Below are positions 34,565 through 43,210 of a stretch of DNA of 64,000 bases, piece by piece (position 1 is the stretch's first letter; every line of letters begins with the position of its first letter). The notes under the pieces are model-generated. The model worked only from the letters and a program-made list of their open reading frames with translations, made no database searches and was not told the origin of the DNA. The stretch comes from Actinomycetospora termitidis (GTDB taxonomy: Bacteria > Actinomycetota > Actinomycetes > Mycobacteriales > Pseudonocardiaceae), in contig NZ_JASVWF010000001.1 of the NCBI RefSeq assembly GCF_030286555.1, positions 1,364,001-1,428,000 of the forward strand. Reading direction: 5' to 3'. A program made the translations under genes and the position numbers.

Positions 34565-34833
34565 GATCCTGTCTTCCGTCCTGTCGGGGGCCAGGGCCGG
34601 CCCGAGCGGGAACCCGTTCGGGCTCGGACCACGGTAGCGATGCGGTGTCGGCGCCCCGTCGGGTGCCCGGCGCACCTCCGCGCGTCACTGTCCAGGAGAC
34701 GTCCGGGGGCCGTGTGGGTTGCGGGCGGGCCCGGACGAACGCCGACGGAGGCCGGGACGGGCGGAATCGGTACCGTGCGCACGGCCCCCCGAACGGTGGA
34801 GTCGATTCCGATGCGGGAGTGCGGGAGACGAGC
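34565..34833. promoter_or_regulatory. divergent intergenic region with CCGTGCGCACGG palindrome
   Basis: This 269-bp region separates two divergent GT genes and should hold both promoters. A perfect 12-base palindrome lies at 34773-34784 and overlaps a TACCGT hexamer at 34771-34776. It could be an operator, but no -35 partner was found. Confidence 0.3.
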
Positions 34834-35892
34834 ATGCACGTGCACGTGGAGCTGCCCGAGGAGCTCGACGTGGAGTCCTACCGGCTTCGCAACGCCCGCG
34901 GCGAGATCCCGGACCACACCCCCTACGGCCTGCACCACATCGGTGACGACGGCGACGTGGTCACCTTCCGCCGTCCGGCGCGCGGCGCGCTGGCGTACGT
35001 GTCACGCAAGGTCCGCAACCGGCTCGACGGGTACGAGGCGGTGACCGCCGTGACCGGCGCGCCCCAGCGCCGCGGCGCCGACGCGATCCTGTGCATGGAC
35101 GAGCGGACCGGGGTGCCGGCCCTGTTCACCTCGCCGCGGCGCCCCGTCGTGACCGGGATCGGCTGGTTGGAGCGCCCGGACATGCTCCCGCCGGCCGAGC
35201 GCCGTGCCACCACGCGCGCCCTGCGCCGGTGTGCCGGCATGTTCAGCCAGTCGCCCGGCGTCGTCCCGATCCTGCGCGAGCACTGGGGCGTCGACCCGGA
35301 GCGGGTGCACGGCGTCACGCTCGGGATCGACCCGGAGTTCTATCCCGAGCAGCCCTGGGACGGGCGGGACCCGGGCGGGGTGACCGTCACGAGCGTCGGC
35401 GACGACCGCAACCGCGACCACCCCACGCTGATCGCGGCCGTGGAGCAGGTGCGGGCCGGCGGGATCCCGGCGTGGCTGGAGCTCGCCACGACGATCCCCG
35501 TCACCCTGGCCCCGGACGCCGGCGTGGTGCACGCCCGGCGGATGAACGCGGCCATGCGCGGGCTGTACCAGCGCTCCACGGTGGTGGCGATCGCGCTGCG
35601 GTCGAACCCGGTCGGCGCCGGCCTCACGGTCGCGCTCGAGGGCCTGGCGAGCGGGCGCCCCGTCGTGGCGACGGACAACCCGGGCATGGACCACTACGTC
35701 GACCACGGCCGGACCGGCCTGCTGGTCCCGCCGGACGACCCCGCCGCCATGGCGGCCGCCATCGGTGAGCTGCTCGCCGACCCGGAGCGGGCCGCCGCGA
35801 TGGGCGCGGAGGGCCGCAAGGACGTCGAGTCGCGGTTCACCTCCGCGCACATGGCGCGCGAGCTCGCGACCATCGTCCGCAACGCGCTCTGA
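34834..35892 (+). CDS. glycosyltransferase, GT4-like
   Basis: This 352-residue protein has a GT-B donor domain near 185-340: VTVTSVGDDRNRDHPTLIAAVEQV, NPVGAGLTVALEGLASGRPVVATDNPGMDHYVDHGRTGLLV. The N-terminal half (HVHVELPEELDVESYRLRN) is not typical and shows no named domain. The ATG follows GGGAG. The gene stands alone on its strand and ends in a perfect hairpin. Donor and acceptor are unknown. Confidence 0.87.
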   Translation: MHVHVELPEELDVESYRLRNARGEIPDHTPYGLHHIGDDGDVVTFRRPARGALAYVSRKVRNRLDGYEAVTAVTGAPQRRGADAILCMDERTGVPALFTSPRRPVVTGIGWLERPDMLPPAERRATTRALRRCAGMFSQSPGVVPILREHWGVDPERVHGVTLGIDPEFYPEQPWDGRDPGGVTVTSVGDDRNRDHPTLIAAVEQVRAGGIPAWLELATTIPVTLAPDAGVVHARRMNAAMRGLYQRSTVVAIALRSNPVGAGLTVALEGLASGRPVVATDNPGMDHYVDHGRTGLLVPPDDPAAMAAAIGELLADPERAAAMGAEGRKDVESRFTSAHMARELATIVRNAL

Positions 35893-35893
35893 A

Positions 35894-35933
35894 CCTTCCC
35901 GACGGCAGGTGGCCTCACCTGCCGTCGGGAAGG
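35894..35933. terminator. perfect 18-bp hairpin between convergent genes
   Basis: The 18-base arm 35894-35911 pairs without mismatch with 35916-35933 around a GCCT loop. It begins right after the GT stop and ends five bases before the stop of the convergent aminotransferase gene, so it should terminate both. Confidence 0.9.
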
Positions 35934-35937
35934 GGGT

Positions 35938-36885
35938 TCAGGACGCGACCAGCGCGCGCCCGGCGTCGGTGGCGACCATCTCCACGCCCTCGACGACGTC
36001 CTCGCCGCGCATGACGCGCAGGTAGGCCGCGCGCAGACGGGCCAGGACCCCGTCGACGGGGAACACGAACCCGTCGATCTCGGAGACCAGCGTGAGCTCG
36101 GAGATCGTGCCCGCGATCCCGACCTCCTGGGCGGCCAGGAGCTCGGTGCGGTCGACCGGGCGGCGCACGAGCCGGACGCCGTCGCGCTCGCAGAGGCGCT
36201 CGAGGATGCGGACGGTCAGGCTGTCCAGCGCCCCCTCGGACGACGGCGGCACCACGACCTCACCGTCGACGACGGCCAGGACACAGGCCCCGGTGGCCTC
36301 CGCGACGCGTCCCTCGCGGTTGAGGAGGATCGCGTCGTCGTAGCCGAGCCGGCGTGCCTCGATGCGCGCCAGGCGGGCGACGACGTAGTTCGCGCTGCTC
36401 TTGACCCTGGTGGGGAGGTCCACGTCGGTGCCGCGCCGCCAGGTGGAGACGCCGAGGCGCATCGGCTCGCCGGACTCCTTCTGCTGCGTGAACGCGGTGA
36501 TCACCAGCGAGGCCCGCGTGCCCTCGCCCCAGTGGCCCTCGGTCACGTAGAGCGTGGGGCGGAACCAGAGGTCACGCTCCCGGACGAGGAGTTCGGCGGC
36601 GAGCTGCTCGAGCCGGCGCAGGAACTCGGGATAGTCGAAGTCGACCGGGATGTGGAACAGCTTCGCGGAGCGGAGCAGGCGCTCGTAGTGCTCGCGGGGC
36701 GAGCGGATCGAGAACGTCTCCGACGACGGGTCCCAGTAGCCCTTCACGCCCTCGAACACCGACAGCGCGCGGGTGAGCGCCTCGGCGGAGATGTGGATCC
36801 GCACGTCGGAGTACGGCACCAGCTGGCCGTCGACGGACGCCCACGGCGGCGTCTGGAGCTGCGAGAGCGACGCGATGTGCGCCAT
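35938..36885 (-). CDS. class IV PLP aminotransferase (branched-chain/D-amino-acid/ADC-lyase fold)
   Basis: This 315-residue fold-type IV enzyme has the PLP lysine K162 in TRVKSSANYVVARL, the N-x-x-G-x-VxEAT element (NREGRVAEAT) at 189-198, and SVFEGVKGYWD near 43-52. The Phe-Glu-Gly element and the length fit branched-chain aminotransferases. However, sequences of this type also occur in natural-product clusters as D-amino-acid transaminases or chorismate-derived lyases. In this glycan locus it may supply or process an amino group. The ATG follows GGAGG. It is divergent from an oxygenase gene. Confidence 0.88.
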   Translation of the reverse strand: MAHIASLSQLQTPPWASVDGQLVPYSDVRIHISAEALTRALSVFEGVKGYWDPSSETFSIRSPREHYERLLRSAKLFHIPVDFDYPEFLRRLEQLAAELLVRERDLWFRPTLYVTEGHWGEGTRASLVITAFTQQKESGEPMRLGVSTWRRGTDVDLPTRVKSSANYVVARLARIEARRLGYDDAILLNREGRVAEATGACVLAVVDGEVVVPPSSEGALDSLTVRILERLCERDGVRLVRRPVDRTELLAAQEVGIAGTISELTLVSEIDGFVFPVDGVLARLRAAYLRVMRGEDVVEGVEMVATDAGRALVAS

Positions 36886-36934
36886 ATGTCGTGTTCCTCC
36901 CCGAATGAACCACTGCCGGACGTTCGGTGATCGA

Positions 36935-36940
36935 ATTCTA
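36935..36940 (-). promoter_or_regulatory. candidate -10 (TAGAAT) for the class IV aminotransferase gene
   Basis: In the 156-bp divergent gap, which is visibly less GC-rich than its surroundings, TAGAAT on the minus strand would start transcription about 40 bases before the ATG at 36885. The -35 region (CAATTC/GCAATT) is a weak match. Confidence 0.4.
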
Positions 36941-37041
36941 TCCGTGGTGGCCCGGACGAATTGCTTTCGGGTACCTCGGTGAACCCGGTCGGACAACCTG
37001 TGACTACCGTGCGACGTCCTGGGCCGGAGGAGGTTCTCCTG

Positions 37042-37968
37042 ATGTGGGGAGAACCCGGCGCGAAGGGGGCCGATGTGACCAACGTTCTCTCGAACCCGTC
37101 GTTCGACGACGCGACGCGACGGGACGCCCTCTACCGGGGCGACGTCATGGTCTACGGCGCGACGCCGGCGACGCTCGCGCTCGTCCAGTTCACCCGCGAC
37201 CTCGTCGAGGAGGCCTTCGCCGGCCGGGACCCGCAGGTGGCGCAGTACGAGATGGACGTGACGGAGTTCGCGGCGCTGCTCGCGGACCTCAAGCCGCGCT
37301 TCATCCACCACCCGCGGTGCAAGGAGCTCCTCCCCGCGATCCTCGAGGAGCGCGGCTGCGACCTCGAGCGGACCTACTTCGACGTGCCGCGCCTGCGCAC
37401 CTCGACCTCGGACGACTACCTGACGACGGGGATCGCGTTCGCCTTCCACCCGCACCGCGACACCTGGTACTCGGCGCCGATGTGCCAGACGAACTGGTGG
37501 ATGCCGGTGTACCCGGTGACGCCGGACAACGTGATGGCCTTCCACCCGAAGTACATGACGGAGGGCGTCCGCAACGGCTCCCGCCGCTACGACTACGACG
37601 AGTGGAACCGCACCAGCCGGTTCGTCGCCGCGTCGCAGATCGGCCGGGACACCCGCGACCAGCCGACGCCCGAGGAGCCGGTGGAGCTCGACCCGCAGGT
37701 CCGGGTCGTGCCGGAGGTCGGCGGGATGATGGTGTTCTCCGGCAACCAGCTGCACTCGTCGGTGCCGAACACCTCGGGGCGCACCCGGTACTCGATTGAC
37801 TTCCGCGTGGTCGACATCGACGACGTGGCCGCGGGCCGCGGGTCACGCAACGTCGACTCGGAGTGCTCCGGGACGTCGCTGCGCGACTTCCGTCGCTGCA
37901 CCGACCTCGCGCCCATGCCCGAGGAGCTCGCCGCGCAGTACGACGGTCGGGCGGTCGTCGGGGTCTGA
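37042..37968 (+). CDS. putative 2-oxoglutarate/Fe(II)-type oxygenase
   Basis: This 308-residue protein has H138-x-D140 in HPHRDTWYS, a distal H238 in GNQLHSSVPN, and R249 in GRTRYSIDFR. These sit in the order expected of a double-stranded beta-helix Fe(II)/2-oxoglutarate dioxygenase. The family was not recognised by name, and the N-terminal ~120 residues show no known domain. The ATG at 37042 has GGAGGAGG eight bases upstream; a GTG at 37075 with AAGGGGG is an alternative. Neighbouring PLP genes suggest joint modification of an amino-acid or amino-sugar unit, which is inference. Confidence 0.72.
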   Translation: MWGEPGAKGADVTNVLSNPSFDDATRRDALYRGDVMVYGATPATLALVQFTRDLVEEAFAGRDPQVAQYEMDVTEFAALLADLKPRFIHHPRCKELLPAILEERGCDLERTYFDVPRLRTSTSDDYLTTGIAFAFHPHRDTWYSAPMCQTNWWMPVYPVTPDNVMAFHPKYMTEGVRNGSRRYDYDEWNRTSRFVAASQIGRDTRDQPTPEEPVELDPQVRVVPEVGGMMVFSGNQLHSSVPNTSGRTRYSIDFRVVDIDDVAAGRGSRNVDSECSGTSLRDFRRCTDLAPMPEELAAQYDGRAVVGV

Positions 37969-37975
37969 GCGCTCG

Positions 37976-39316
37976 TCAGCGCCGTCGCGGGGCGGCGTGG
38001 GTGCGCAGGGCCGGCGCGACGGGGCGTCCCTCGAGCAGACCCGCCGTCGACCCGTGCTCGATCGCCTTGCGGTAGGTCGGCAGCGCGTCCGCGACGGCCT
38101 GCACGGTCTGGTCGACGTCCGCGTCGGTGTGTGCCGCGGACACGACGAACGACTGCCCGAGCACCCCGCCGCGCAGCAGCTCGGCGAGGAAGAGCGTCCG
38201 GAACTCCTGGGAGGGGAGCCCGTCCGGACCGCGGGTGAGGAAGACCAGGCAGTTCGGGTGCCCGGCGACGCGCAGGTACTCCTCGAGGCCCTCGGCCTCG
38301 ATCGCGGCGTTCGCGCCGGCGGCGAGACGCTCCCCGGCGCGGCGCATGGCCGCGACCGGGTCCCCGGTCCGGTAGGCCCGGGCGACCGCCCGGAAGGCGG
38401 TGAGCCCGACGGTCTCGGGCCCGTTGGTGGTGGAGAGCAGGAAGACCCGGGCGTCGTCGGTGGCCAGGCCACCGAGCTCCATCAGATCCCGCCGGCCCGC
38501 GAGCGCGGCGACCGGGAAGCCGTTGCCCATCGCCTTGCCCCAGGTGGACAGGTCCGGGACGACACCGTGGACCGCCTGCGCGCCGCCCGCGGCCCACCGG
38601 AACCCGGTGATCATCTCGTCGAAGACCAGCACCGTGCCCTCCGCGGTGCAGAGGTCGCGCACGGCGGCGAGGAAGCCCGGCTCCGGGGCGACCATGCCGG
38701 TGGCGGCCTCCATGAAGACCGCGGCGATCCGGCCGGGGTGCGCCGCGAAGAGGGCCCGCAGCGAGTCCAGGTCGTTGAAGGTGAACCGCACCGTGGCCGA
38801 CCGGACGCCCTCGGGGATGCCGGCGGACATCCCCGTCGTGCCGATGAACCAGTCGTCGACCGAGAAGAACGGCTGGTCGGCGACCGCGACCAGCTCGCGA
38901 CCGGTGGCGGCCCGGGCCAGGCGCAGGGCCGCCGTCGTCGCGTCGGAGCCGTTCTTGGCGAACTTGACCATGTCGGCGCCGGGGATCACCTCGAGGAGGT
39001 CCTCGGCGGCCGCCACCTCCAGCGTGGAGGGGCGGGTGAAGCTCACCCCGCGCGTCAGGACGTCCCGCACCGCGTCGACGACCGGCTCGTAGCAGTGACC
39101 GAGGGTCACCGCCCGCAGGCCCATGCCGTACTCGACGAACTCGTTCCCGTCCGCGTCCCAGACCCGCGCCCCGAGGCCGCGTTCGATGATCGGAGCCATG
39201 CCCTCGGGGTACTGGTCGTCACCGCGGGCGTAGGTGTGCGCGCCACCGGGCACCATCGTGTGCAGACGGTTCTGCAGCTCGGTCGAACGGGTGAAGATCG
39301 GCGCGGGCCTCTCCAA
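37976..39316 (-). CDS. class III aminotransferase (glutamate-1-semialdehyde aminomutase-like)
   Basis: This 446-residue fold-type I PLP enzyme has K261 in STWGKAMGNGFPV, D233 in VFDEMITGFR, and the N-terminal GGAHTYARGDDQYP and GHCYEPVVDAV segments. It resembles HemL. However, its location in a glycan locus and Tyr/Arg substitutions around the GSA motifs suggest an aminotransferase for a secondary pathway rather than haem synthesis; this cannot be settled here. It converges on the oxygenase gene with a seven-base gap, so the two may belong to one functional module on opposite strands. Confidence 0.88.
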   Translation of the reverse strand: MERPAPIFTRSTELQNRLHTMVPGGAHTYARGDDQYPEGMAPIIERGLGARVWDADGNEFVEYGMGLRAVTLGHCYEPVVDAVRDVLTRGVSFTRPSTLEVAAAEDLLEVIPGADMVKFAKNGSDATTAALRLARAATGRELVAVADQPFFSVDDWFIGTTGMSAGIPEGVRSATVRFTFNDLDSLRALFAAHPGRIAAVFMEAATGMVAPEPGFLAAVRDLCTAEGTVLVFDEMITGFRWAAGGAQAVHGVVPDLSTWGKAMGNGFPVAALAGRRDLMELGGLATDDARVFLLSTTNGPETVGLTAFRAVARAYRTGDPVAAMRRAGERLAAGANAAIEAEGLEEYLRVAGHPNCLVFLTRGPDGLPSQEFRTLFLAELLRGGVLGQSFVVSAAHTDADVDQTVQAVADALPTYRKAIEHGSTAGLLEGRPVAPALRTHAAPRRR

Positions 39317-39763
39317 CGGAGCACCTCCGGGTCGGGATGGCGGACGTCTTCGTCACGAACCGTGTTCAGAATCGGCGGCGTCGGACGGCGTCGTCCGTCA
39401 CCGGATCGTTCTCGGTGGCTCCGGGAGAATAGACGATTCGTCCCGAGAAGTCCGGAGTGTCCCTCCGGTCCGTGCGGGGGAGGGCCGGCTCCCGGGGACG
39501 TCGTCCGTGCCGGTCGCTCGGTGGGGGAACGCTCCGTCCGCCCGTCGGTGACGCGGGCTCTCGACGCCCTCAGTTGTACGCTCCGTCACCGTTCGGCCGG
39601 GAACCCGGGGGTGGTGTCCGCCGTCTCACGGCCCGTCCGCCCTGATCGGCGGCTCGGGTGAGGGACGGCCGGTCGCGGGTCCGATATGGCGTGCGGCCGG
39701 TGGACGTACCCGCGGCTCCGAGGCAGGTCCCCCGACCGTGGTTGGCCTGAGGGGCTGCTCAGA
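39317..39763. other. 447-bp divergent intergenic region
   Basis: No gene is supported. The region is slightly less GC-rich near 39355-39450 and should carry the promoter of the class III aminotransferase gene. A TTGTAC hexamer is at 39574, without a matching -10. In-frame extension of the next gene to 39686 is possible. Confidence 0.4.
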
Positions 39764-40177
39764 ATGGTCCACATGGCGGAGCGTGGTTCCTGCGAGGCGG
39801 GCAGTGACACCGTGGCGGCGGGGAGCGAGGTCGGCGAGGTGGGCGAGGTGTCGGGCATGGGCTCGGTGAGCCGGATGGTGACCCTGCGCTCGACGCCCCG
39901 TCGGGAGCCCGTGGCCGCGCCCGCGTGGGCCCCGGCGGGGACCGGCGCGTGGAGCCCGGAGTCGACCGGCGCGTCCTCGGTCCTCCCGGCGGGGGTCGAG
40001 GTGCCGTTCGCGCCGGACCCCGAGGCGGCGGCGTTCCTCAACGCGCCCCGGCGTCCCCTGGGCTTCTACGTGGCGCCCTTCGGCACCCCGCCGTTCGGCA
40101 ACCCGCCCAGCCGTCCGGCGCCCGGGGGGTCCGTGGACGGGCCCGAGTGGGGTCCCGCCTACCCGGCCGGCGCCTGA
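39764..40177 (+). CDS. hypothetical protein, Pro/Gly-rich C-terminus
   Basis: This possible 137-residue protein is of no known family. The first third is Gly/Val/Ser-rich (SEVGEVGEVSGMGSVSRM). The remainder is Pro-rich, with FYVAPFGTPPFGNPP near the end. No membrane segment or metal motif. The ATG at 39764 follows GAGGGG at nine bases, and an ATG at 39773 is close by; this site is the main reason to accept the gene. It lies 26 bp before the next conserved gene on the same strand. Confidence 0.45.
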   Translation: MVHMAERGSCEAGSDTVAAGSEVGEVGEVSGMGSVSRMVTLRSTPRREPVAAPAWAPAGTGAWSPESTGASSVLPAGVEVPFAPDPEAAAFLNAPRRPLGFYVAPFGTPPFGNPPSRPAPGGSVDGPEWGPAYPAGA

Positions 40178-40203
40178 CACCTGTCGTCGGGAACCATCCG
40201 CGG

Positions 40204-41001
40204 GTGACCTCCCTCGCGGGACTGGTCGACCGGTTCACCGCCGCCCTGCGGATGGACGGTCCCCACCGCGCCCCCGACGCCGACGAGCGCCACGAGGCCG
40301 ACGCCCTCGCCACGGCCCTCGCTGCAGGGCGGGACGTGGCACCGCACGCGGCCGCCCTCGGGTTCGCGGTGCACGAGGTCGCCGGTCGGAGGGTGCTGGC
40401 GGCGGATCCGCGGACCGAGCGGTCGTGGGGGCTGGTCGTGCTCCCGGCGGTCGAGCCGACGGTCGTCGTCGAGGTCCCGCACCCGGGCTCGGACCTGCGC
40501 ACGGAGCAGGTCGGTGTCGCGGTGCTCGAGCGGTGCGCGGGGGCGCTCTACCTGCAGGCGGGGTCGCACCGTCGGGCCGGGGCACCGCCGGACGCGCACC
40601 GCCACGGCGACTTCCCGGGCGACGTCGCGCACCGTCCCGACTCGGTGTTCGCCCACCTGGCCGCCGGGCTGGCCGCGCACCGTGGGCTGGCGCAGGTCCA
40701 GCTGCACGGGTTCGCCGACCGGCCCGGCTTCGACGTCGTGGCCTCCGCCGGGGCGGCCGCGGGGTCGGCGTTGCTGGACGAGACGGTGCGGCGGCTGGAG
40801 TCGGCGGGGGAGGTCGTGCGGCGCGGGGGCGAGCCGGGCTGCGACGACCTGTCCGGGGTGCTCAACACCCAGGGCCGGGCGGCGGCGCGGCACGGAACGG
40901 TGTTCGTGCACCTGGAGCTGTCGCGCTCGGTGCGGCGCTCCGCCCGCCGTCGGGACGGGGTGGCGGAGGCGGTCGCCGGGGCCGTGGTGGCCGCCACCTA
41001 G
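40204..41001 (+). CDS. conserved hypothetical protein, possible metal-dependent hydrolase
   Basis: The middle of this 265-residue protein has a pattern of conserved-looking polar residues: VVEVPHPGSDLRTEQVGV near 80, LYLQAGSHRRAG near 115, VAHRPDSVFAHL near 142 and VQLHGFAD near 165. This arrangement of His/Asp pairs suggests a metal site and recalls uncharacterised bacterial proteins with the same PHP..D, THR, D.AH..DS and QLHG blocks, from memory only. No signal peptide. The start is a GTG. It lies 11 bp before a polysaccharide deacetylase gene, which hints at carbohydrate or cell-wall substrates. Confidence 0.65.
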   Translation: MTSLAGLVDRFTAALRMDGPHRAPDADERHEADALATALAAGRDVAPHAAALGFAVHEVAGRRVLAADPRTERSWGLVVLPAVEPTVVVEVPHPGSDLRTEQVGVAVLERCAGALYLQAGSHRRAGAPPDAHRHGDFPGDVAHRPDSVFAHLAAGLAAHRGLAQVQLHGFADRPGFDVVASAGAAAGSALLDETVRRLESAGEVVRRGGEPGCDDLSGVLNTQGRAAARHGTVFVHLELSRSVRRSARRRDGVAEAVAGAVVAAT

Positions 41002-41012
41002 CATCGGCGGGC

Positions 41013-41960
41013 ATGGGCAACCGGCTCCTCGTGCTCGGCTGGCACAACATCGACCCGACGCCCGGCTTCCCGGACCCGCCCGGCGTCGGCCGGCTCGGGT
41101 TCGCCAAGCAGCTGCGGATGCTGTCGCGCTTCGCGAACGTGCTGCCGCTGCAGACCGCGCTGGGGCTCATGGAGGCGGGCGAGCCGCTGCCGTCGCGGGC
41201 GGTGGTGCTGACCTTCGACGACGGCTACCGGGACAACCTCGAACTCGGCGTACCGATGCTGGAGCGCCACGGCCTCCCGGCGACCTTCTTCCTCGTGCCC
41301 GGGTTCCTGTCCGGGACCGTCGGCGCCTGGTGGGAGGACCTGTCGTCGGCGTTCGACCGGGCCCGCGCCTCGTCGCTGGAGTTCGGCGGCACGGCGTACC
41401 CGCTGTCGACGCCGGCCGAGCGGGAGACGGCGCACGCGGCGGTGCGGGGCGCCCTGAAGACACTGGACCACGCGTCGCGGGTTGCCGAGGTGGCGCGGGT
41501 GTCCGCGTTGCTCGCGCCCGCCGAGACGTCCGTGGGCGAGGGCCTGTTCATGGACTGGTCGGGCGCGAAGTCCCTGCTCGCCGCGGGTCACGAGATCGGG
41601 TCGCACACGGTCTCGCACGCGATCCTGGAGCGGGAGTCCGAGTCCGGCCAGCGTGCGGAACTGGGCGAGTCCCGGGCCGCCCTGGAGTCCGGCCTCGGCA
41701 TCACGGTCGACACGCTCGCCTTCCCCAACGGCTCGAGCGGCGACTACTCGGACGTGACCACCCGCGTCGCCGCGGAGGCCGGCTACCGCTGCGCGGTCAC
41801 GACCACCGCGGGCCTGGCGTCGGGGAAGGACTCGCCGTACGAGATGCGCCGCGTCGTCGTCACGCCGACCACCGACCTCGCCAGCGTCGCCGAGAAGGGC
41901 TGGCGCAAGGCCCGGGGAGTCATCGGGCGTCGCGTCGCCGCGGTGTCCGCCCGCCGGTAG
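41013..41960 (+). CDS. polysaccharide deacetylase (NodB/CE4 family)
   Basis: This 315-residue protein has the CE4 catalytic motif as LTFDDGYRDN (Asp-Asp pair near 70) and the metal histidines in EIGSHTVSHAIL near 195, giving HxxxH. LAFPNGSSGDYSD is the third family block, with Asn in place of a usual Tyr/Arg region. No signal peptide is evident, so it may act in the cytoplasm or at the membrane face on a lipid-linked intermediate, as in some exopolysaccharide clusters. It ends ~30 bp before the left inverted repeat of the AbiEi unit. Confidence 0.9.
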   Translation: MGNRLLVLGWHNIDPTPGFPDPPGVGRLGFAKQLRMLSRFANVLPLQTALGLMEAGEPLPSRAVVLTFDDGYRDNLELGVPMLERHGLPATFFLVPGFLSGTVGAWWEDLSSAFDRARASSLEFGGTAYPLSTPAERETAHAAVRGALKTLDHASRVAEVARVSALLAPAETSVGEGLFMDWSGAKSLLAAGHEIGSHTVSHAILERESESGQRAELGESRAALESGLGITVDTLAFPNGSSGDYSDVTTRVAAEAGYRCAVTTTAGLASGKDSPYEMRRVVVTPTTDLASVAEKGWRKARGVIGRRVAAVSARR

Positions 41961-41989
41961 GTGCACCTCCCGGTCGTGGCGCCCCCACC

Positions 41990-42026
41990 GTGTCAGCAAT
42001 GCGGCCATGCTGACACTGGACGTCAC
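41990..42026. repeat. left inverted repeat flanking the AbiEi-like gene
   Basis: Bases 41992-42026 match the reverse complement of 43211-43245 at 34 of 35 positions. The repeat contains its own hairpin, GTGTCAGCA-9 nt-TGCTGACAC (41990-42016), so it could also act as a terminator for the deacetylase gene. Confidence 0.9.
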
Positions 42027-42040
42027 GATCATGGGGTGTA

Positions 42041-43021
42041 TCAGCGGGCCCGAACCGGGCGAGGCTCGCCGTAGACGACGTTCGGCTCCGGCATCCGCGC
42101 GGCGATCTCCAGCCCCTTCTCGATCTCGCGGCGCACCCCTCGGGGATCGTTCCGCCGTTCGCTCGGCCGGGTGCTGACCACGTAGAGGTTGCGGTCGAAC
42201 AGGCGCTGCCGCCGCCGCTTCGTCGCGAGGACCTGCTCCACGGTGGCGAAGTGCTCCTCCACCGAGTCGATCTCCCAGGCGAACCCGACGTCCCGGACGA
42301 CGGCGTCCGGGACCGCGATCACGGACAGGTCGTCGGGGTCGAGCAGCGGGACGTTCCACTCGGCCGGGACGAGCCCCAGCGAGTCCCAGAATCCGAGGGC
42401 GTCGAACTCCGCCGGGGAGCGGACGCCTCGCCCCACGGCGCCGAGTACGGCGCGCGGAGCGGCCGTACCCCGCCGGCACCCGGTGTCGAGCTCCTCGCGG
42501 ATCTCCTCCACACCGAGCAGCCGCCGTTGCACCGGCTCGGTCATCAGCGCCGAGATGGCGTTCTCGTGACGCAGCCGCCGCACCGCGTCGGTCAGACAGC
42601 GCACGAGGGGCGCGACGGCGAGCCCGTCCCGCTGCTCGGACGGAGGGAGCCGACTCGTCCGCTCGATCACCGCGAACCCGCTGCTCCGGACCTGCCGTGA
42701 CCAGTCGACCAGGACGTGGACGGCGTCGGACTCCTCGGCCCGGCGCATGCCGTGGAGCCGCAGACCGCCCTGCCCGGTGATCATCGCGCCGTCGCCCGCG
42801 TGCAGCAGAGCGGCGATCTGCCGTTGCCGTCGGGTCGGCGGTCCACTGGTCAGCTTGAGGATGCCCGGCAGCAGGGGCAGCCAGGGCCCGTCCTCCTCGC
42901 AGCGGCGGTAGCTCGTGCGCTGCGGTACCCCGAGCGTCTCGAGTCGGCGTACCGCGATCACGTCGTCGTCGGCCGCGTCCCGGATGGCGGCCATGTCCCT
43001 GGCCCAGTCCCCACGTCTCAT
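42041..43021 (-). CDS. AbiEi-like antitoxin/transcriptional regulator domain protein
   Basis: This 326-residue protein has an N-terminal winged-helix-like segment (DVIAVRRLETLGVPQRTSYRRCEEDGPWLPLLPGILKLTSG) of the AbiEi antitoxin type. A middle region with VHVLVDWSRQVR and VIERTSRLPPSEQRDGLAVAPLVRCLTDAVRR follows. The C-terminus (VGFAWEIDSVEEHFATVEQVLATKRRRQRLFDRNLYVV) recalls the DUF559/endonuclease-like end of many actinobacterial relatives. No AbiEii nucleotidyltransferase toxin is beside it, so calling it a toxin-antitoxin system is not justified. It is bracketed closely by a 35-bp inverted repeat. The start is an ATG. Confidence 0.75.
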   Translation of the reverse strand: MRRGDWARDMAAIRDAADDDVIAVRRLETLGVPQRTSYRRCEEDGPWLPLLPGILKLTSGPPTRRQRQIAALLHAGDGAMITGQGGLRLHGMRRAEESDAVHVLVDWSRQVRSSGFAVIERTSRLPPSEQRDGLAVAPLVRCLTDAVRRLRHENAISALMTEPVQRRLLGVEEIREELDTGCRRGTAAPRAVLGAVGRGVRSPAEFDALGFWDSLGLVPAEWNVPLLDPDDLSVIAVPDAVVRDVGFAWEIDSVEEHFATVEQVLATKRRRQRLFDRNLYVVSTRPSERRNDPRGVRREIEKGLEIAARMPEPNVVYGEPRPVRAR

Positions 43022-43210
43022 GGGCCGACGATGCGGTCACGGCCCGCTCGACGGCGACCACGTCGGTCGTTGCTGGGGACAGGTGTCCGTCTCGTGCCGG
43101 TCGGGACGGCCGAGGCGCGTTCGCCGCAACGACTTCTGCGACGAACGGCCCGACCCGCAGGGCTGAATGCACCTGCGGGGCGGGCCGGGTTCGTCGTACT
43201 CAGTGCCCTT

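Noticed and set aside
37976-39316. Assignment as hemL of haem synthesis
   Set aside because: The fold and PLP residues fit, but the setting is a glycan locus without other haem genes, so only the broader family is claimed.
42041-43021. Type IV toxin-antitoxin system
   Set aside because: Only the AbiEi-like half is present; neither neighbour is an AbiEii nucleotidyltransferase.
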